A stretch of 64,000 bases of DNA from Eublepharis macularius (Eukaryota > Chordata > Lepidosauria > Squamata > Eublepharidae), in NCBI RefSeq assembly GCF_028583425.1, contig NC_072805.1:10002501-10066500 (forward strand), given 5' to 3'. Position 1 is the first letter of the stretch. Each line of letters begins with the position of its first letter. This document shows, piece after piece, positions 33,715-45,638 of the stretch. The notes below the pieces were generated by a model. The model had not been told where the DNA came from. It saw only the letters and a program-made list of their open reading frames with translations, and did no database searches. The position numbers were made by a program, and so were the translations under genes.

Positions 33715-33845
33715 TAGCCCGCCCTCCTCGCAAGCAGGCTCAGGGCGGGTGATAACAATGATAAAATACATTCAAAAACATAAAGAGAATAAACAAACAT
33801 AGAATCAAGAATCCATAAATACACAATATACAATAAAAGTCAACA
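33715..33845 (-). repeat. L2-type 3' tail fragment
   Basis: TAGCCCGCCCTCCTCGCAAG and CAGGCTCAGGGCGGG, followed by an A-rich run. It parallels the 3' end at 25395-25500. Confidence 0.5.
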
Positions 33846-33949
33846 ATATCTGTCCAAAATATGGCACCTAAATTCATATCAAATACGGCACTCAAAGCAT
33901 TGTGGGGCTGGACAAGTAAATAAAAAGCTGTCTGGAGTCCAGTTGTGTT

Positions 33950-34132
33950 AGGAAATACCTGGAGATTTTAGGGGAGGAGCCTGGGGAGGGGTTGGAACTC
34001 AGCAGGTTACGATCCCATAGGGTCTACTCTCTAAAACAGCCATATTCTCCAGGGGAACTGATCTCTTGTTGCCTGGAGATGAGTTGTAATTCCGGGAGTT
34101 CTCCAGGCCCGACCTGGAGGCTGGCAACCATA
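33950..34132. repeat. Dispersed MITE-like repeat (GGAGTTCTCC family), reverse
   Basis: Reverse of the 30315 family: ACCTGGAGATTTTAGGGG, then CTCCAGGGGAACTGATCTCT, GGGAGTTCTCCAGGC and TGGCAACCATA. Confidence 0.6.
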
Positions 34133-34193
34133 GACTCTGGAGGGCTACTGATTTGATCCAAGTGGGTAGCTGCTTTGGACTGCAGTAGAAGAG

Positions 34194-34329
34194 CAAGACT
34201 GAGTCCATTCGCACCTTAAAGACCTAAAAGATTTCCGGAATGTAATCTGGAAGGGAGGTTTGACTCTCGAAAGCTTCTACCACGGGAAATCTCGTTGGTC
34301 TTTAAGGTGCTGATGGACCCGAATTTTGC
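34194..34329. repeat. Inverted pair of Penelope-type tails
   Basis: Left arm (34194-34238, GTCCATTCGCACCTTAAAGA) and right arm (34285-34329, TCTTTAAGGTGCTGATGGAC) are inverted copies of the dispersed Penelope tail, separated by about 46 bp that includes CTCTCGAAAGCTTC. It ends just before the KCNA6 GC-rich island, about 420 bp upstream of the start codon. Confidence 0.65.
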
Positions 34330-34339
34330 TGATCCGATC

Positions 34340-35330
34340 CAGGACTAGCAGCAGCCCCCGCCGTTCTTGTCAGGGCGTGATTTGCCGGCAGGTCAGACTA
34401 GACGGCCTCTATGGTTCCGCTCGCCCCGCCTCTCCGCTTCCTTTGAGGGTCTCTGGAGCAGCGGCTGGCAAGGCCAAGCGAGCACGCCGGTTGCCGAAGC
34501 CGGCAGAGGCTCCCGAAGGGCGAGCGGGCGGAGGAGGGGGCGGAGGCGGAGGAAGGGGCGGCGGCAGAGCGGAGCGGAGCGAGGCGCCGCCAGGCAGCGG
34601 AGAGAAGCAACAGGAGGAGGAGGCGCGCCGGGCGCCTTGAAGGACACGCGGCCCCGGGAGGACAAGGAGGGAAGGGAAGGACCGGGAGGCGAGGCGAGCC
34701 TAGACGGGCGAGGCGGCGGCGGCCGCGTGGAGCGCCCGGCGCGCCCTGGCCATGCGCGGGGCGGAGGAGCCGCTGGCGCTGGGGGCTGCCCGGGAGGCCG
34801 TCGGGCGCGGCGGGGCGCCGGAGGACGAGGCGGCCGCCCGCGAGGAGGGCAGTTGCTGCTGCAGCAGCGAGCGGCTGGTGATCAACATCTCCGGGCTGCG
34901 CTTCGAGACGCAGCTGCGCACGCTGGCCGCCTTCCCCGACACGCTGCTGGGCGACCCCGGCCGCCGCGTGCGCTACTTCGACCCGCTGCGCAACGAGTAC
35001 TTCTTCGACCGCAACCGGCCCAGCTTCGACGCCATCCTCTACTACTACCAGTCCGGCGGGCGGCTGCGCAGGCCGGTCCACGTGCCCCTGGACATCTTCC
35101 TGGAGGAGATCCGCTTCTACCAGCTGGGCCAGGAGGCCATCGAGACCTTCCGCGAGGACGAGGGCTTCATCCCCGAGGAGGAGAAGCCTCTGCCGCAGCC
35201 CCACTTCCAGCGCCAGGTGTGGCTCCTCTTCGAGTACCCGGAGAGCTCGGGGCCCGCCAGGGGCATCGCCATCGTCTCTGTCCTGGTCATCCTCATCTCC
35301 ATCGTCATCTTCTGCCTGGAAACCCTGCCT
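34340..35330 (+). promoter_or_regulatory. CpG-rich island over the KCNA6 promoter, 5' UTR and 5' coding region
   Basis: GC content and CpG density rise abruptly after 34340 and fall gradually through the coding exon. Upstream sequence is AT-rich repeat. 34508-34570 contains a run of G tracts (GGGCGAGCGGGCGGAGGAGG, then GGGGCGGAGG) that could bind Sp/KLF factors or fold as a quadruplex. No TATA box stands out. The transcription start cannot be placed without RNA evidence. Confidence 0.7.
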
Positions 35331-36329
35331 GAGTTCCGCCAGGACAGCAAGGGGGCCTTTCCAGACAGCAGCCCGGTGGGCTTCCGGCAGGACTTCCAGG
35401 ATGAGGACCCCTTGTTCTCGCTGCCACAGCAGCCCGAGGGAGGGACCCTGCCGCCTGCCCGTCCCCCGGCCGGCACCAGCCCCTTCTTCACAGACCCCTT
35501 CTTCCTCATCGAGACCCTTTGCATCATCTGGTTCTCCTTCGAGCTGCTGGTGCGCTTCTTCGCCTGCCCCAGCAAGCCCGAGTTCTCCAGGAATATCATG
35601 AACATCATCGACATCGTGGCCATCATCCCGTACTTCATCACCTTGGGCACCGAGCTGGCTCAGGAGCAGCAGAAAAAGGAGCAGCCCGGCAGCACCGGCA
35701 ACGGGGGCCAGCAGCAGGCCATGTCCTTGGCCATCCTCCGGGTCATCCGCCTGGTCAGGGTCTTCCGCATCTTCAAGCTCTCCAGGCACTCCAAGGGGCT
35801 GCAGATTCTGGGGAAGACCCTCCAGGCCAGCATGAGGGAGCTGGGGCTCCTCATCTTCTTCCTCTTCATTGGGGTGATTCTCTTCTCCAGCGCTGTCTAT
35901 TTTGCCGAGACCGATGACCCAGATTCCTTATTCACGAGCATACCAGATGCTTTCTGGTGGGCGGTCGTGTCCATGACTACGGTGGGCTATGGAGACATGT
36001 ACCCCATGACCATTGGGGGCAAGATTGTTGGGTCGTTGTGTGCCATTGCGGGTGTGCTCACCATTGCCCTGCCGGTCCCTGTTATCGTGTCCAACTTCAA
36101 CTACTTCTATCACCGAGAAACTGATCAAGAGGAGCAGTCCCAGTACACTCACGTCACCTGTGGCCAGCAACAGTCCCCTTTCTCAGAGCCCAGGAAAGGG
36201 GAGAGCAGCCAGTCGCTCAGTAAATCTGACTTTCTGGAGGCAGAAGACTTAGAATCAATGAAATACTCAAACTTTATTCCGGCCAGCAACCAGGCTTATA
36301 AGGAGAACAAATTGTTAACGGAGGTTTGA
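34752..36329 (+). CDS. KCNA6: Voltage-gated potassium channel Kv1.6, intact single-exon coding region
   Basis: 525 residues, close to the roughly 529 of mammalian Kv1.6. Kv1.6 is a delayed-rectifier pore subunit in neuronal plasma membrane and forms homo- or hetero-tetramers with other Kv1 subunits. Domains: T1 tetramerisation (about 41-135), S1 (171-192), S2 (248-270), S3 (281-298), S4 with regular arginines ([18 protein letters not shown], about 328-345), S5 (363-386), pore with selectivity filter TVGYGD (410-415), S6 with gate motif PVPVI (441-445) and a C-terminal PDZ-type end LTEV. The S1-S2 loop (about 193-245) has no N-X-S/T site. Kv1.6 is the Kv1 member known to lack that glycosylation site, which supports KCNA6 over KCNA1, 2 or 5. 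The start ATG has G at -3 and begins MRGAEE, parallel to mammalian MRSEKS. No frameshift. Like most Kv1 genes the coding region is intronless. Confidence 0.97.
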   Translation: MRGAEEPLALGAAREAVGRGGAPEDEAAAREEGSCCCSSERLVINISGLRFETQLRTLAAFPDTLLGDPGRRVRYFDPLRNEYFFDRNRPSFDAILYYYQSGGRLRRPVHVPLDIFLEEIRFYQLGQEAIETFREDEGFIPEEEKPLPQPHFQRQVWLLFEYPESSGPARGIAIVSVLVILISIVIFCLETLPEFRQDSKGAFPDSSPVGFRQDFQDEDPLFSLPQQPEGGTLPPARPPAGTSPFFTDPFFLIETLCIIWFSFELLVRFFACPSKPEFSRNIMNIIDIVAIIPYFITLGTELAQEQQKKEQPGSTGNGGQQQAMSLAILRVIRLVRVFRIFKLSRHSKGLQILGKTLQASMRELGLLIFFLFIGVILFSSAVYFAETDDPDSLFTSIPDAFWWAVVSMTTVGYGDMYPMTIGGKIVGSLCAIAGVLTIALPVPVIVSNFNYFYHRETDQEEQSQYTHVTCGQQQSPFSEPRKGESSQSLSKSDFLEAEDLESMKYSNFIPASNQAYKENKLLTEV

Positions 36330-38291
36330 TGGCTTTATGGGATGTCAAGGACATGGTGAGACCTTGAAGTGGCTTCATGCTCCTCAGATTGCTGTTAATC
36401 CCCTTGGGTTTTGCAGCAGAGGAACAGCAAAAGCACCAAGTCTGGAGTCTGTGTGAATGGAAATCATTTATGTTCCCCTGAACAAAAAGCAACTTGGAAT
36501 TTAGAACCTATGCTTCTGAAAATGGGTTATTTTTACCCATCCTAGGGTAAACACCTGTCATGTGGTCGTTGTCTTCTGCAGGTGGGAGACTTTCTTTATT
36601 TCGGCTGCTGCCCTGTGGATAAATTTTTATCATCTATGAGCAGAGAGCCAAGCCAAGGTTGCGGTTTGCTGAGGGATTGGCTGTATGGGCTTTATACACA
36701 TCTGGCTGAAAGCAAACGTCCTGTCCTTTGCTGCTGATCGGTCTTAGACTCAGACATGCCTTTTGAGTACGAGAGACTCTTCATCAGCGTGTCGTCCGGT
36801 AGCAGTAGGAGGATTGGCAAGTGGACAAGATTCCCTTTGATTTGGAACCTGTTTTCCCTGTGGAACTGTCTGCTTGCAATTGCGCAGTCAGTGCTTAGGA
36901 AGTACATACCGGATTGCCACCAAACAACCTCAACATCTGCAGCTGGCCCCAAAGCAAGACTGGTTTATCTTGTTGGCATCTGGAAAGATTAATTTTGCCA
37001 GCTTCCCACAGCCTGCTCATGCATCTTGTGATTAGCAAGCATGCAGGAAATTGTGTTAGCTCTTGGGGATTTTTCCCGATCGTGAAGCTTGTTCCATGCA
37101 AATAAATGGTGCGATAGGAATACTGGGCAAAAAAGGTACTCTCTACCTCAGACCTTTCAGACAGCAGGGTCTGGGGTTGTGTGTGCACCTCAAGAATTGC
37201 AATTGAAGCTCCTTTCCATACAAGTGAAAGGATGCTTTTTTGTTAGGGGAGCAAAGGGAAAATGTGCAATTGGGAAAAATGGAGGGGGGATCAGTTGCCT
37301 CCACATCTCTGACCCTGGGGCAAGAGGGAAGTTTTTCCTGCATGGACCCCCATGTGCTGCCCGTTGGGTTGGTACTCACTGGGGCCACCCAGTCAAAAGG
37401 TGTCATTGAAGCAAGCACAGCAGTTCCTTATTCTGCGTGTGCAGATTGCCTTTCTAAGCCTGTTTGGCTTCGAAGCGCACCTTTGGTTTTGTGTGGGCAT
37501 TACTAGTTTTTGTATACACGTGCCTTCCTTTGCAGGAAACATAGCTGAGCCCAGATGTTTGTTTTCCATCTGGAAACTGGAGATGGAAATGAAATGACAT
37601 GCTTTATGTTCCACATACCCATTTCTGCACTCACATAAATGGACGTTGTGATTGTTGCCAGCTGCGTAGCTCAGAGCGGGGCTAAAGGCAGACTTGAGAT
37701 ATAAAGGGAGCTGACGGTGATCTCTTAGCCATTGGATTTTGCAGCTGCAATGACAGCTGTCCTTACCAGTAAACCGGCTGCTGATTTAGCCGTCCCGCTT
37801 GAGCCTCCCCTGATTCTTCAGGTGGCTGTCTGCCTTCTTTTCTGAAGTGCCACATGCACACAGTTTCCATTCACTTACAACCTTGTTCATAAAAAACCGT
37901 TTGGAAAAGTGAAAATCTGCTGCAAGCACTGGAGGGAAGAGAGGTTTCTTGGTGACGGCACGGGCGCCAGCTATCCCTGCCACACACACACAGCTTCTGA
38001 TGCAGAATTTGCAGAGCTGTTCCCCACCCCAAGATTTACCTTTGAAAAGAGCAATATGTTTGAAATGAATGGAATTGCAGTGAGGAGATTTCCGTATTGA
38101 TCCTGCTGCTTAAATATCACATCTGTCCTCATCTTGTGTCAAGTTTAAGCAACCCTGCCTCAGCATAATCAAAAGAAGCTCTGTGTGGCCCTTGGAAGAA
38201 CTCCTTGTGCCCAAAATTTCTGGGGTCAACTGACATTTCCAGTTTCACACGTTTCAGCTGGGCTGCCTTGGAGAGCTGCTGCTAGTCAAGA
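36330..38291 (+). other. Probable KCNA6 3' UTR and 3' flank
   Basis: Unique-looking sequence after the stop codon. I see no second coding exon and no repeat. The extent of the 3' UTR is unknown. Confidence 0.45.
37101..37106 (+). terminator. Candidate polyadenylation signal for KCNA6
   Basis: First AATAAA downstream of the stop (GCAAATAAATGG), about 770 bp after it. It is only a candidate, since neuronal Kv1 transcripts often have longer 3' UTRs. Confidence 0.35.
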
Positions 38292-38370
38292 GTTGGCAGT
38301 ACTGGGTTAGGGGAACCATGTACTGGCATCGGTTGGCAGTACTGGGTTAGGGGAACCGTACTGGCAACTT
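38292..38370. repeat. Two-copy 40-bp tandem duplication
   Basis: GTTGGCAGTACTGGGTTAGG is repeated at 38292 and 38332 with the following GGAACC...GTACTGGCA. Almost identical copies, so recent. Confidence 0.85.
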
Positions 38371-38830
38371 TTTGTGTAGCGATCAGGACACGGTTTTGTA
38401 CAAAAGAGGACATAAAAAAACCCTCAAGGTTTGTGATGGGGAAACTGGTATGTTATTGAGTCACTTCATACATTTAGTTGGACACCTAAAAGGTTTAAAT
38501 ATACACTTAAAACTGTTAAGTATGAATGCAGTAAGCTAGTGTTTAACGTCAGTTGTACAGGTACATTTACCAGGAAGTCAGGATTGTGTGTGGTTTGCTT
38601 TTGATATTTAATGGGAAAATGTCTTCAAAATTAGGGTTTCTTGATGAACTGGCTGAGGGTGAACTCCGACAGCTATTTACCCAGTGGAAAAGTACTATGT
38701 TGTACACATAGCTACTGACTAAGCAGGTTGTGTGCACTCATCCAAACAACCATTTTTCATGTGTTTTAGCTCCTGATGTGTGGTAAAATTCTCTTCAGTA
38801 CTTGGCAGAATAAGAACAGTGACAAACCAT

Positions 38831-38886
38831 GAAATCCTGAGCAGAGTTACTCCAGTCTGAGCCCATTGAACTCTACTTAGGATTTC
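38831..38886. repeat. Short palindromic MITE, copy 1
   Basis: GAAATCCTGAGCAGAGTTAC at the left and CTCTACTTAGGATTTC at the right are inverted copies. The core is GAGCCCATTGAACTC. Same family as 59807-59887. Confidence 0.7.
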
Positions 38887-39426
38887 ACTATTGATACTGA
38901 AGGGTGAAAAAGTTCACCTTGGGATATCAAATGGGGAGGAACATCCCCCCTCCCCCTCCCTAAATTTCTCAGTGTTGTGTGGTAAAGTTCTCCTTACCAT
39001 AGAGCCAGATATTGCAGATGGTAGGATACAGTCCAGAGAAAGTTGTACAGCAGCAAGTGGCCCATGCAGAATCCAAACACAAGAACCATATCCATGTAAT
39101 ATGCTTTATTAGGACCAACCTGATTGGATGCAAAACAGATTGACTTCACACTGTCCTGTGTTCGTAACTCTGGGGCTAAATTGATACTATGGCTGAAATG
39201 TGGCTGCTGCTGGAAACAGCAGCCCTTCTCTGTATTGTCCAGTAGACCTTTTTTTGTGTCATCATGACTTCTTTCCTGTCACCCACCCCCCACTTTCAGC
39301 AGCCAGTGAGGCAAGCGTTGGGGAGCAAAAACATGATGGCATCAGGGCATGAGGTTAGTTCTAGCTGGTGTTGTAGGAAGCAAGACACATAGATACCATT
39401 TTTGTTGGCAACCATGCAATGGCCTT
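38887..39426. other. Intergenic, no recognised gene
   Basis: Nothing identified. Confidence 0.4.
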
Positions 39427-39611
39427 CATACAGAGTTGCCAACCTTCATGTGGGGCTTGGAGTTCTCCTAGAACTAAAACTGATCTTCAAACTACTGAGA
39501 TCAATTTCCCTGGAGGAAATGACATCGGGAGACTGCAAACTCTAGGTGAAACCTCAGATTTTCTCCTCCGCAGGTGCAGGAATTTCCCAGGCTGGAGATG
39601 GCAATCATACC
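39427..39611. repeat. Dispersed MITE-like repeat (GGAGTTCTCC family)
   Basis: GAGTTGCCAACCTTCATGTG, TTGGAGTTCTCCTAGAAC, AATTTCCCAGGCTGGAGATG, then GGCAATCATACC. Same layout as 30315-30545. Confidence 0.65.
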
Positions 39612-39656
39612 TTCATAGCTGGCTTGTCTCTTTGAGAGAAAAAAACCCTCTTAATA

Positions 39657-39832
39657 ACCTGGATAGCCCAGGTGAGCCTGATCTCATCAGATCTCAGAAG
39701 CTAAGTAGGGTCAATGAAGACCAGGGTTGCAGAGGCTGGCAATGGCAAACCACCTTAAGTCTCTTGCCATGAAAACCCCACCAGGGGTTGTCATAAGTCA
39801 GCTCTGACTTGACGGCATGCTCCACCACCAAT
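39657..39832 (+). mobile_element. 5S-Sauria-type SINE, internally shortened
   Basis: CTGATCTCATCAGATCTCAG and GCTAAGTAGGGTCA, then directly AAGACCAGGGTTGCAGAGGC. The 5S box C part (TTGGATGGGAGACC) is deleted. The tail GGGGTTGTCATAAGTCAGCT is present. Confidence 0.85.
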
Positions 39833-40355
39833 AACCAGGACATTTTGAAAATAATGTTATTACTATTTAAAATGTTTATTTTAAGAGGTTGTTGGTCTGA
39901 ACCATTTTGATTTTGTCAGGGTCCACAGGGGAGGAGAGATTTCAGGAGTCTTGCCCCCTAGTGTACTCTAGCCCCCCTTCCATGAATTTTCAACTTTTCT
40001 TTTTTGAAATACATTAATTTATAGAGCTATAGGGGGGAAAGCAGGAAAGATTCCATCAAGTTGCTCAGTAGAAAGCAAGATGGCCCACTCATTCTCGTGT
40101 CCTTACCCACAGGCCACCCATTGGTAAAGACAGGGTATCTTCATGCTGAAGGGATACTCCAGGTATGCAGGTGAAAATTAGTTTGTAAATTAAAAAGAAG
40201 ACAACCCAAAACCTGACAGAACTTAGCATGTTTATTGCCCCCTCACCTGTCAAAGCCACAGACTGCTGAGAGCAGTTGAGTGTCAGTTTAAGGGGGGAGT
40301 AAAGATAACATCCTAACACCATGGTCATTTCCACACGTCCCGGCATAGCGCTAAA
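39833..40355. other. Intergenic, no recognised gene
   Basis: Nothing identified. Confidence 0.4.
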
Positions 40356-40363
40356 CTCACACA

Positions 40364-40953
40364 CAGGGCCGGCCTGCCCATTGAAGCTGGCCTGGTAGCC
40401 GCCTCAGGTGCCAAGGCGCCAGAGGGGGCGCCGGCTCGGGGGCAGGGACATGTGCCACAGAGCTTAATTGCCCCTTGCTTCTGCGGCTAGCCAGGAGTGC
40501 GTGCTGGTAGCGGCAGCGCAGGGCCACTGAGCGGGCAGCCCCCCAGGCCTCCTGCCCAGTTGCTCTGTGGTGCCGCCGCCATCGCCAGCACACAGCTGCG
40601 GCCCAGGTGTGACAGGTGGCCGGGGTGGCCCGCGGAGCATCTGAACCGGAGGGCTGGGAGGATGCATGCCACTGTGCACTGCCCCAGCCGCCTGCCGTGC
40701 CTGGCCCGCAGCTGCTCCTCCTGGCCGGGAGCGCTGGTGGTGGTGGCAGTGTGGGGCAGCTGAGCGGGCAGCCTCCCGTTCAGTTGCTCTGCGGGCCGGG
40801 CACAGCCGGGAGGGTTGGAAGGCCCCCCATGCGCACACCCAGCCCTGCGTGATGATGTCACACGCAGTGACGTCATCATGCAGTCCAGTGCGCGCGTGCA
40901 CAGCGGCAGCCCTTAAGCTGCCTCAGGTGCCAGTGATGCTGGAGCTGGCCCTG
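40364..40953. mobile_element. Non-autonomous hAT element, family C (590 bp, GC-rich)
   Basis: Begins CAGGGCCGGCCTGCCC and ends GGAGCTGGCCCTG. Target duplication CTCACACA / CTCACAAC (40356-40363, 40954-40961; 6 of 8). The high GC content opens long spurious frames on both strands, none with a domain. Confidence 0.75.
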
Positions 40954-40961
40954 CTCACAAC

Positions 40962-43900
40962 GAGGGCATCTTCCTGGTGTGATTTCTGATGTCATCGCGC
41001 CATGAAAATGGGAACGTGCGAAGGTGGCAGAAATTGCACCAGGAAGACGCCTTGTTACAAGAGTTTAGGGCTATGCCAAGATGTGCGGAAACAACCCATG
41101 TCTTGGAAAGGGTTTAGGATTGGTAGTTGGGTGCTGTGAAATGTGCCTCTCCTATTTCTGAATTTCCCCTCCACCTTCATTGTTTTGAATGCTTTTAAGG
41201 GCCTTGATTCCTAGCAGAAAATTATTAGGATGGGAGGAAAAGAACTTCATCTGATCCAGAATTAATTGCCTCCTTCTCTAGTGATTCTTTCAGTCGCAAA
41301 AGGATGGGAGCCCCTTAAAACAGGAATCTGGTGGCGCTTTAATGGCTAACAAAATTTATTCCAGCAGAAGGTTTCTTGAAACAAAGCTCACTTCACTCTT
41401 GTTAGTCCTTTAGCTGTCTTTGGGCCCCTCTTTTATTTTCCTGATAGCGACTAACACTGGAATAATCTCACAGTTTAAAGTGTCTTGGAACAGGTGGTGA
41501 AAAAGCAGTGTGTGTAATTAGGGACTGGATGGAGGTAGAAATTAATTTGTCTATTGCAACTCAGCAATTGCTTGTAGACCCAACTTGCTTTATCTCCATT
41601 TAATATTTCAAAAAAAAAAATTAAGGGGACTGGAACCAAATAATTGGGATTGGAACATATTAGATGGTCTGTATATTTAGGCATTCGTTGTTTCCCCTTG
41701 GTTTATAATAGCCCCTTTCCTGGTTAGCCTTAGCACCCCCACCCAATTAAAAATGGTTGCAGACATGGAGTTTGTGCAGGGAGCCCTCCCCCCCCTCAAA
41801 TTGGAGCAGTGAGCAGGTTCAAGAATATCAGCATTTGCAAATGGGCAGAGCAAAATGCGCGTTGCCCTCGCCTCTATAAAAACATACCCTAAGACGTCTC
41901 AATTCCTAGGAAATGCTGATGGTGTTTTCTTTAAAAACCCTGCCTGTTCTGCATCTTTCTTTAGCTGCCCTTAAGCCAGATTACAGCCTTGTGGAACATG
42001 TGTGGAAAGAAAACATCTTTTGGGACTGGTTTCCATAACAACCTCCCTGAATGTTTTTCTGTACCTGCTTACTCTGGCTTTCAAGCTCAAAATGGCCTGG
42101 CTTAATACTTCAGTTTCCAGAAGAAAATACCATTCCTTGGAAGAGGTGGAGGAAAGTAAAAACAGTGTCTTTCTGGTATGCATTTCTGTCCACTAACAGA
42201 CTACTGTCTGAGTGCTCTTCCTTAGAAGGAAGACTTCTGCAGGACTGACTTCCTCATTTAGGGTTGTGGCCTCAGGGCTGCAACCTCTGGGTGGTTTCCC
42301 CATGCAAGCTGCAAACTGAAATTAACAGTCTGTTTGTGCAGCTTCTGTGCATTTTAATGAGCAATTGTGCACAAGATTTATCCTGTGGACTGGGTGCTAA
42401 AAAGTCATTGTGTTTTGCCCCCAATCTGGGATTTAACTAGCCCTAGAAATGACTGAAGGTATAAGATGAGTGATCAGGTTTGAAAGACTGTAAAGACTGT
42501 AGATAAGTTACTTTTGCAGAGTAATTTGGCATAAAATAAATGTAAGAAGTATCACAACAGAGCAGTAATCTCATAACTGATGGTTTCTGGTTAGCTTATA
42601 GTTCGTGGGAATCGACACTGCAAGCCTAAAATCGTTTAATGGTCGTTTCTTCTTCCAGGGAATCCTGGCAACTGTAGCTCTCTGGTGGTGGTGCCGGTGG
42701 GGTAGAGATCTCTTACATAAAGTTCTCAGCAGCATCTCTAACCCACTATTCCCAGGATTCGTTTGGGGGACCTTTAACAGCTCAAGTGGAATAAAGCAAA
42801 TAGCACTCTTTCAAAACAGTGAAGAGGCTGGCTTCCCTTATAATTATGAAAGCAACCGAATGGGGCCACCCACAGCCATGTACAGAAGATGTGATTTTTG
42901 TAAATGAACTAAACGAAAAAGCCTCCTGATGAGGACGGAGTATGCTTCCAGAGGCCATGAATGTTAAGGGCGAGGTTCTGCTCAAGACTAATGTGAGTTT
43001 ATAGCCCTAGAATTCTAAATAAGAATGGTCATTTCTCACGGGTGCTCAGCTTGTAAGTTATATAGTGGAATATCAGTAAAATGCAGTCTGATATGGCCTA
43101 ACAACGTTACATTTTCCCTGTATGTCTCCCCAGGTGTGTTCTGGAAACTCTGTGCTTTGGATCAGGATTGTGGGGTAAGGATCTGAGACCTTTCCTCCCC
43201 CGTGCTATTTTCTTCACCTAAAATAGAGCAGGTTTGTCCCATTGGGGACTGCACGTATACTGATATGGCTGATTTGTCAGTTTCTCCTATGGAGCAAATA
43301 GGGGCCATTTCATATTGGAAAAATTATGTTTAGGGAAAGGCCTCATGTCCCGTGATGGAGTTCTGACCTGAATAGCAACTCCATGAGCCAGAAAAGCACA
43401 GAGCTCTTAGAACACATTTTTGACCCAATTTATTGAATGTACCTGTAGTTAGGCCCCTGACAGACTTCAGAACTGGTGTAGCGTAGTGTCCCAAAATACT
43501 GAGCAATAGATGTAGACATTTGCTTCTGTTTTGAGCCTGCTTAGCAGGCTTTGTGCCTTTGGTTGCACAAATAAGGGATGCTCAGATTTTCACTTTTCCT
43601 TTCCGTGGGTTCTCTCTGTTTTGCTTCCTGTTGTTCTTTACCATGCTTTCCGGTCTAATGAGAGTAATTTCTTCCAGTATTTCCAGAACTGACTTGTGTC
43701 AGGACACGGCATCAGCCATATTTCCCCTTCAGTCTTCTGCACCAGTACAAACATGTGCAGCGTTAAAGAAACATGGCACAAAAACAAAACAAAATTTGAT
43801 TGTATGTATGATTGTGTTGAGATTTGTATGCAGATGCACAAGCCTATCAGGAAAATGTTGCACACAGAAAAATTCTTCTTAACTCATACATACAATCATA

Positions 43901-45638
43901 TCAAGATTGTGGGTTTTTTTAAATCAATGAGCACGTTGATCGTGTAGAGGAGAGGAAAGTTGCACATGAACTGAAGTGGCTAAAAGAGCTGGGTTCAAAG
44001 TATGCATGATATAAAGTGTAACTGTGGAGGATTTTCAGCATATCAGCTACACTTTGCAGACAAGACCCCAAAACCAGAAATTCAGGTGAGAATTTCAGAA
44101 GCATTCCTAATAATAATTTCTAACAATGCCTTCATTACAAGTTTATTGTAAGGGTTATGAGAAGGTGATTCATGTGAAATACTATTATTTGAAGTAGATT
44201 CTTCTTGCAGGAAACAAATATTGTAGAGAATTCCATGCTGTCGGGAGACTGAATTCATGAGAATAATTTTCTTAATTAGCAATCAGAGGACGAAAATAAT
44301 GAGCGGATGCATTTTGGAACCGTGTGATATGCAGAATTTGCACCGTTGTATTCTTGGGCTATTGTGCATGGACTTTTTGGATGAGGTTTTAGTTCCCAGT
44401 TGAAAGAACCGGTGTCTTGGGATTTGTGAATATTTCCCCCTTTGTTCTACTCCTAACATACAGCTCAAGAGAAGAAGATGCTGGGTTCATGCCCCCTGTA
44501 GGGTTGAAAGGGAATTAACTGGAATCCCCTATCAGAGATCTTAAACTTAATGTAGAAAGCTTTCTATGGAGATGAAGAAGAGCGCTTGCCAAGGGAATTC
44601 AGCAGAGCAGAATGTAAAACTGGGACAGGAGACCTTTTTCATACCGTGCTCAACACAACTCAGTGATCCTCGGAAGGAAAGGGCAGCTACGGTGTTCGTG
44701 CACATCTGCTTTGGCAACAGAAATCGGTAAGTATTTTTTTCTTTTTCTATCCTTATAGTTACAGTGAGGAAGTTCCTAATTATGATGTTAAGCCTGCAGG
44801 GAAAACCAGTTTCATGTGACCAGAGTTGGAGAGAAAAATAATTACAAATTACAGCAAGGAGATATAGCAGGTTATATCCTTGGTGTAAACTCAGACTATT
44901 AAGGTATGCAAAGCTATTCTGAAACAAACCAGCAGTTTGGCTCCCTTGATCTTTTTTGTTTGGGAGTGTGTGGGCGGAACTGTTTTCCTTTGCTCTAACA
45001 AGGATTTCCATCTGGCCAGCTCTTAACAAGCATTCTCTAATTTTGGAATGTGGCCACTTAATTAATAAACTTTGCACGAATACTTGACACTACTCAGTAT
45101 TAATGTGTGTGTATTTGCATTGTTTAGTACTGGGGCAGATTGGCTATTTAACTGACCAGGAAAGATCCCTTGGGCCACTGATTTAGAGGTCTGTCGGGGT
45201 CGGTAGAAAGCTAAGCCGCACGGCCCATATGGTAAGCAGGTCTGCCTTCTGTAGCCATTGTCCAAGCAGAAAAGCCGCTGCGGTTCTGCCAGTATGTCAC
45301 TGACCACTGGGCTTACCTTGCCCCGGGGGTGGGTTTAACATCCCAGTCTGCCCCTGTTTAATCTTTGTATCTAGACTACAGATAAGAAATCCATTGAAAC
45401 TGAAACAGGATCCAATGCTGAGCCTTAATGAGGTGTGGGTCAGATTTAAAACCTTATTGCCAAATCCTGGCAATAATTTGTGGAAACAAGCTTAGCCTTA
45501 ATCAGGCTCTCCAGTGTATCCTGGAACAGATGTTGGGCGGATCGTTCAGTAATTACAGCTCCTGCATACCAAAGTTGGAATATTGATGGTTTTCCTCACA
45601 GCTCACTTGCAGAGAAGAGCAAGGGCAAATTTCTGTGA
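40962..45638. other. Long, mostly unique intergenic stretch
   Basis: No gene recognised over about 4.7 kb. Apart from a Penelope-type tail at 41315-41410 I see no repeats. Frames such as 44547-45077 (176 residues, -) have no domain. Its freedom from repeats makes it the best place in the window to look for conserved regulatory sequence near KCNA6. Confidence 0.4.
41315..41410. repeat. Penelope-type 3' tail repeat, diverged
   Basis: CAGGAATCTGGTGGCGCTTT, AATGGCTAACAAAATTTATT, CTCACTTCACTC. Resembles the tail family at 47960-48040. Confidence 0.45.

Noticed and set aside
34367..35789. Long frames of 321 (+) and 463 (-) residues over the KCNA6 start
   Set aside because: Shadows of the GC-rich coding exon and its 5' UTR. 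The KCNA6 frame is conserved and complete.
40357..40989. Overlapping frames of 80-145 residues on both strands
   Set aside because: They fall in a GC-rich hAT element with clear ends and target duplications, and no protein domain is present.
44547..45077. 176-residue - frame
   Set aside because: No domain, no splice or promoter context; consistent with chance in AT-rich DNA.
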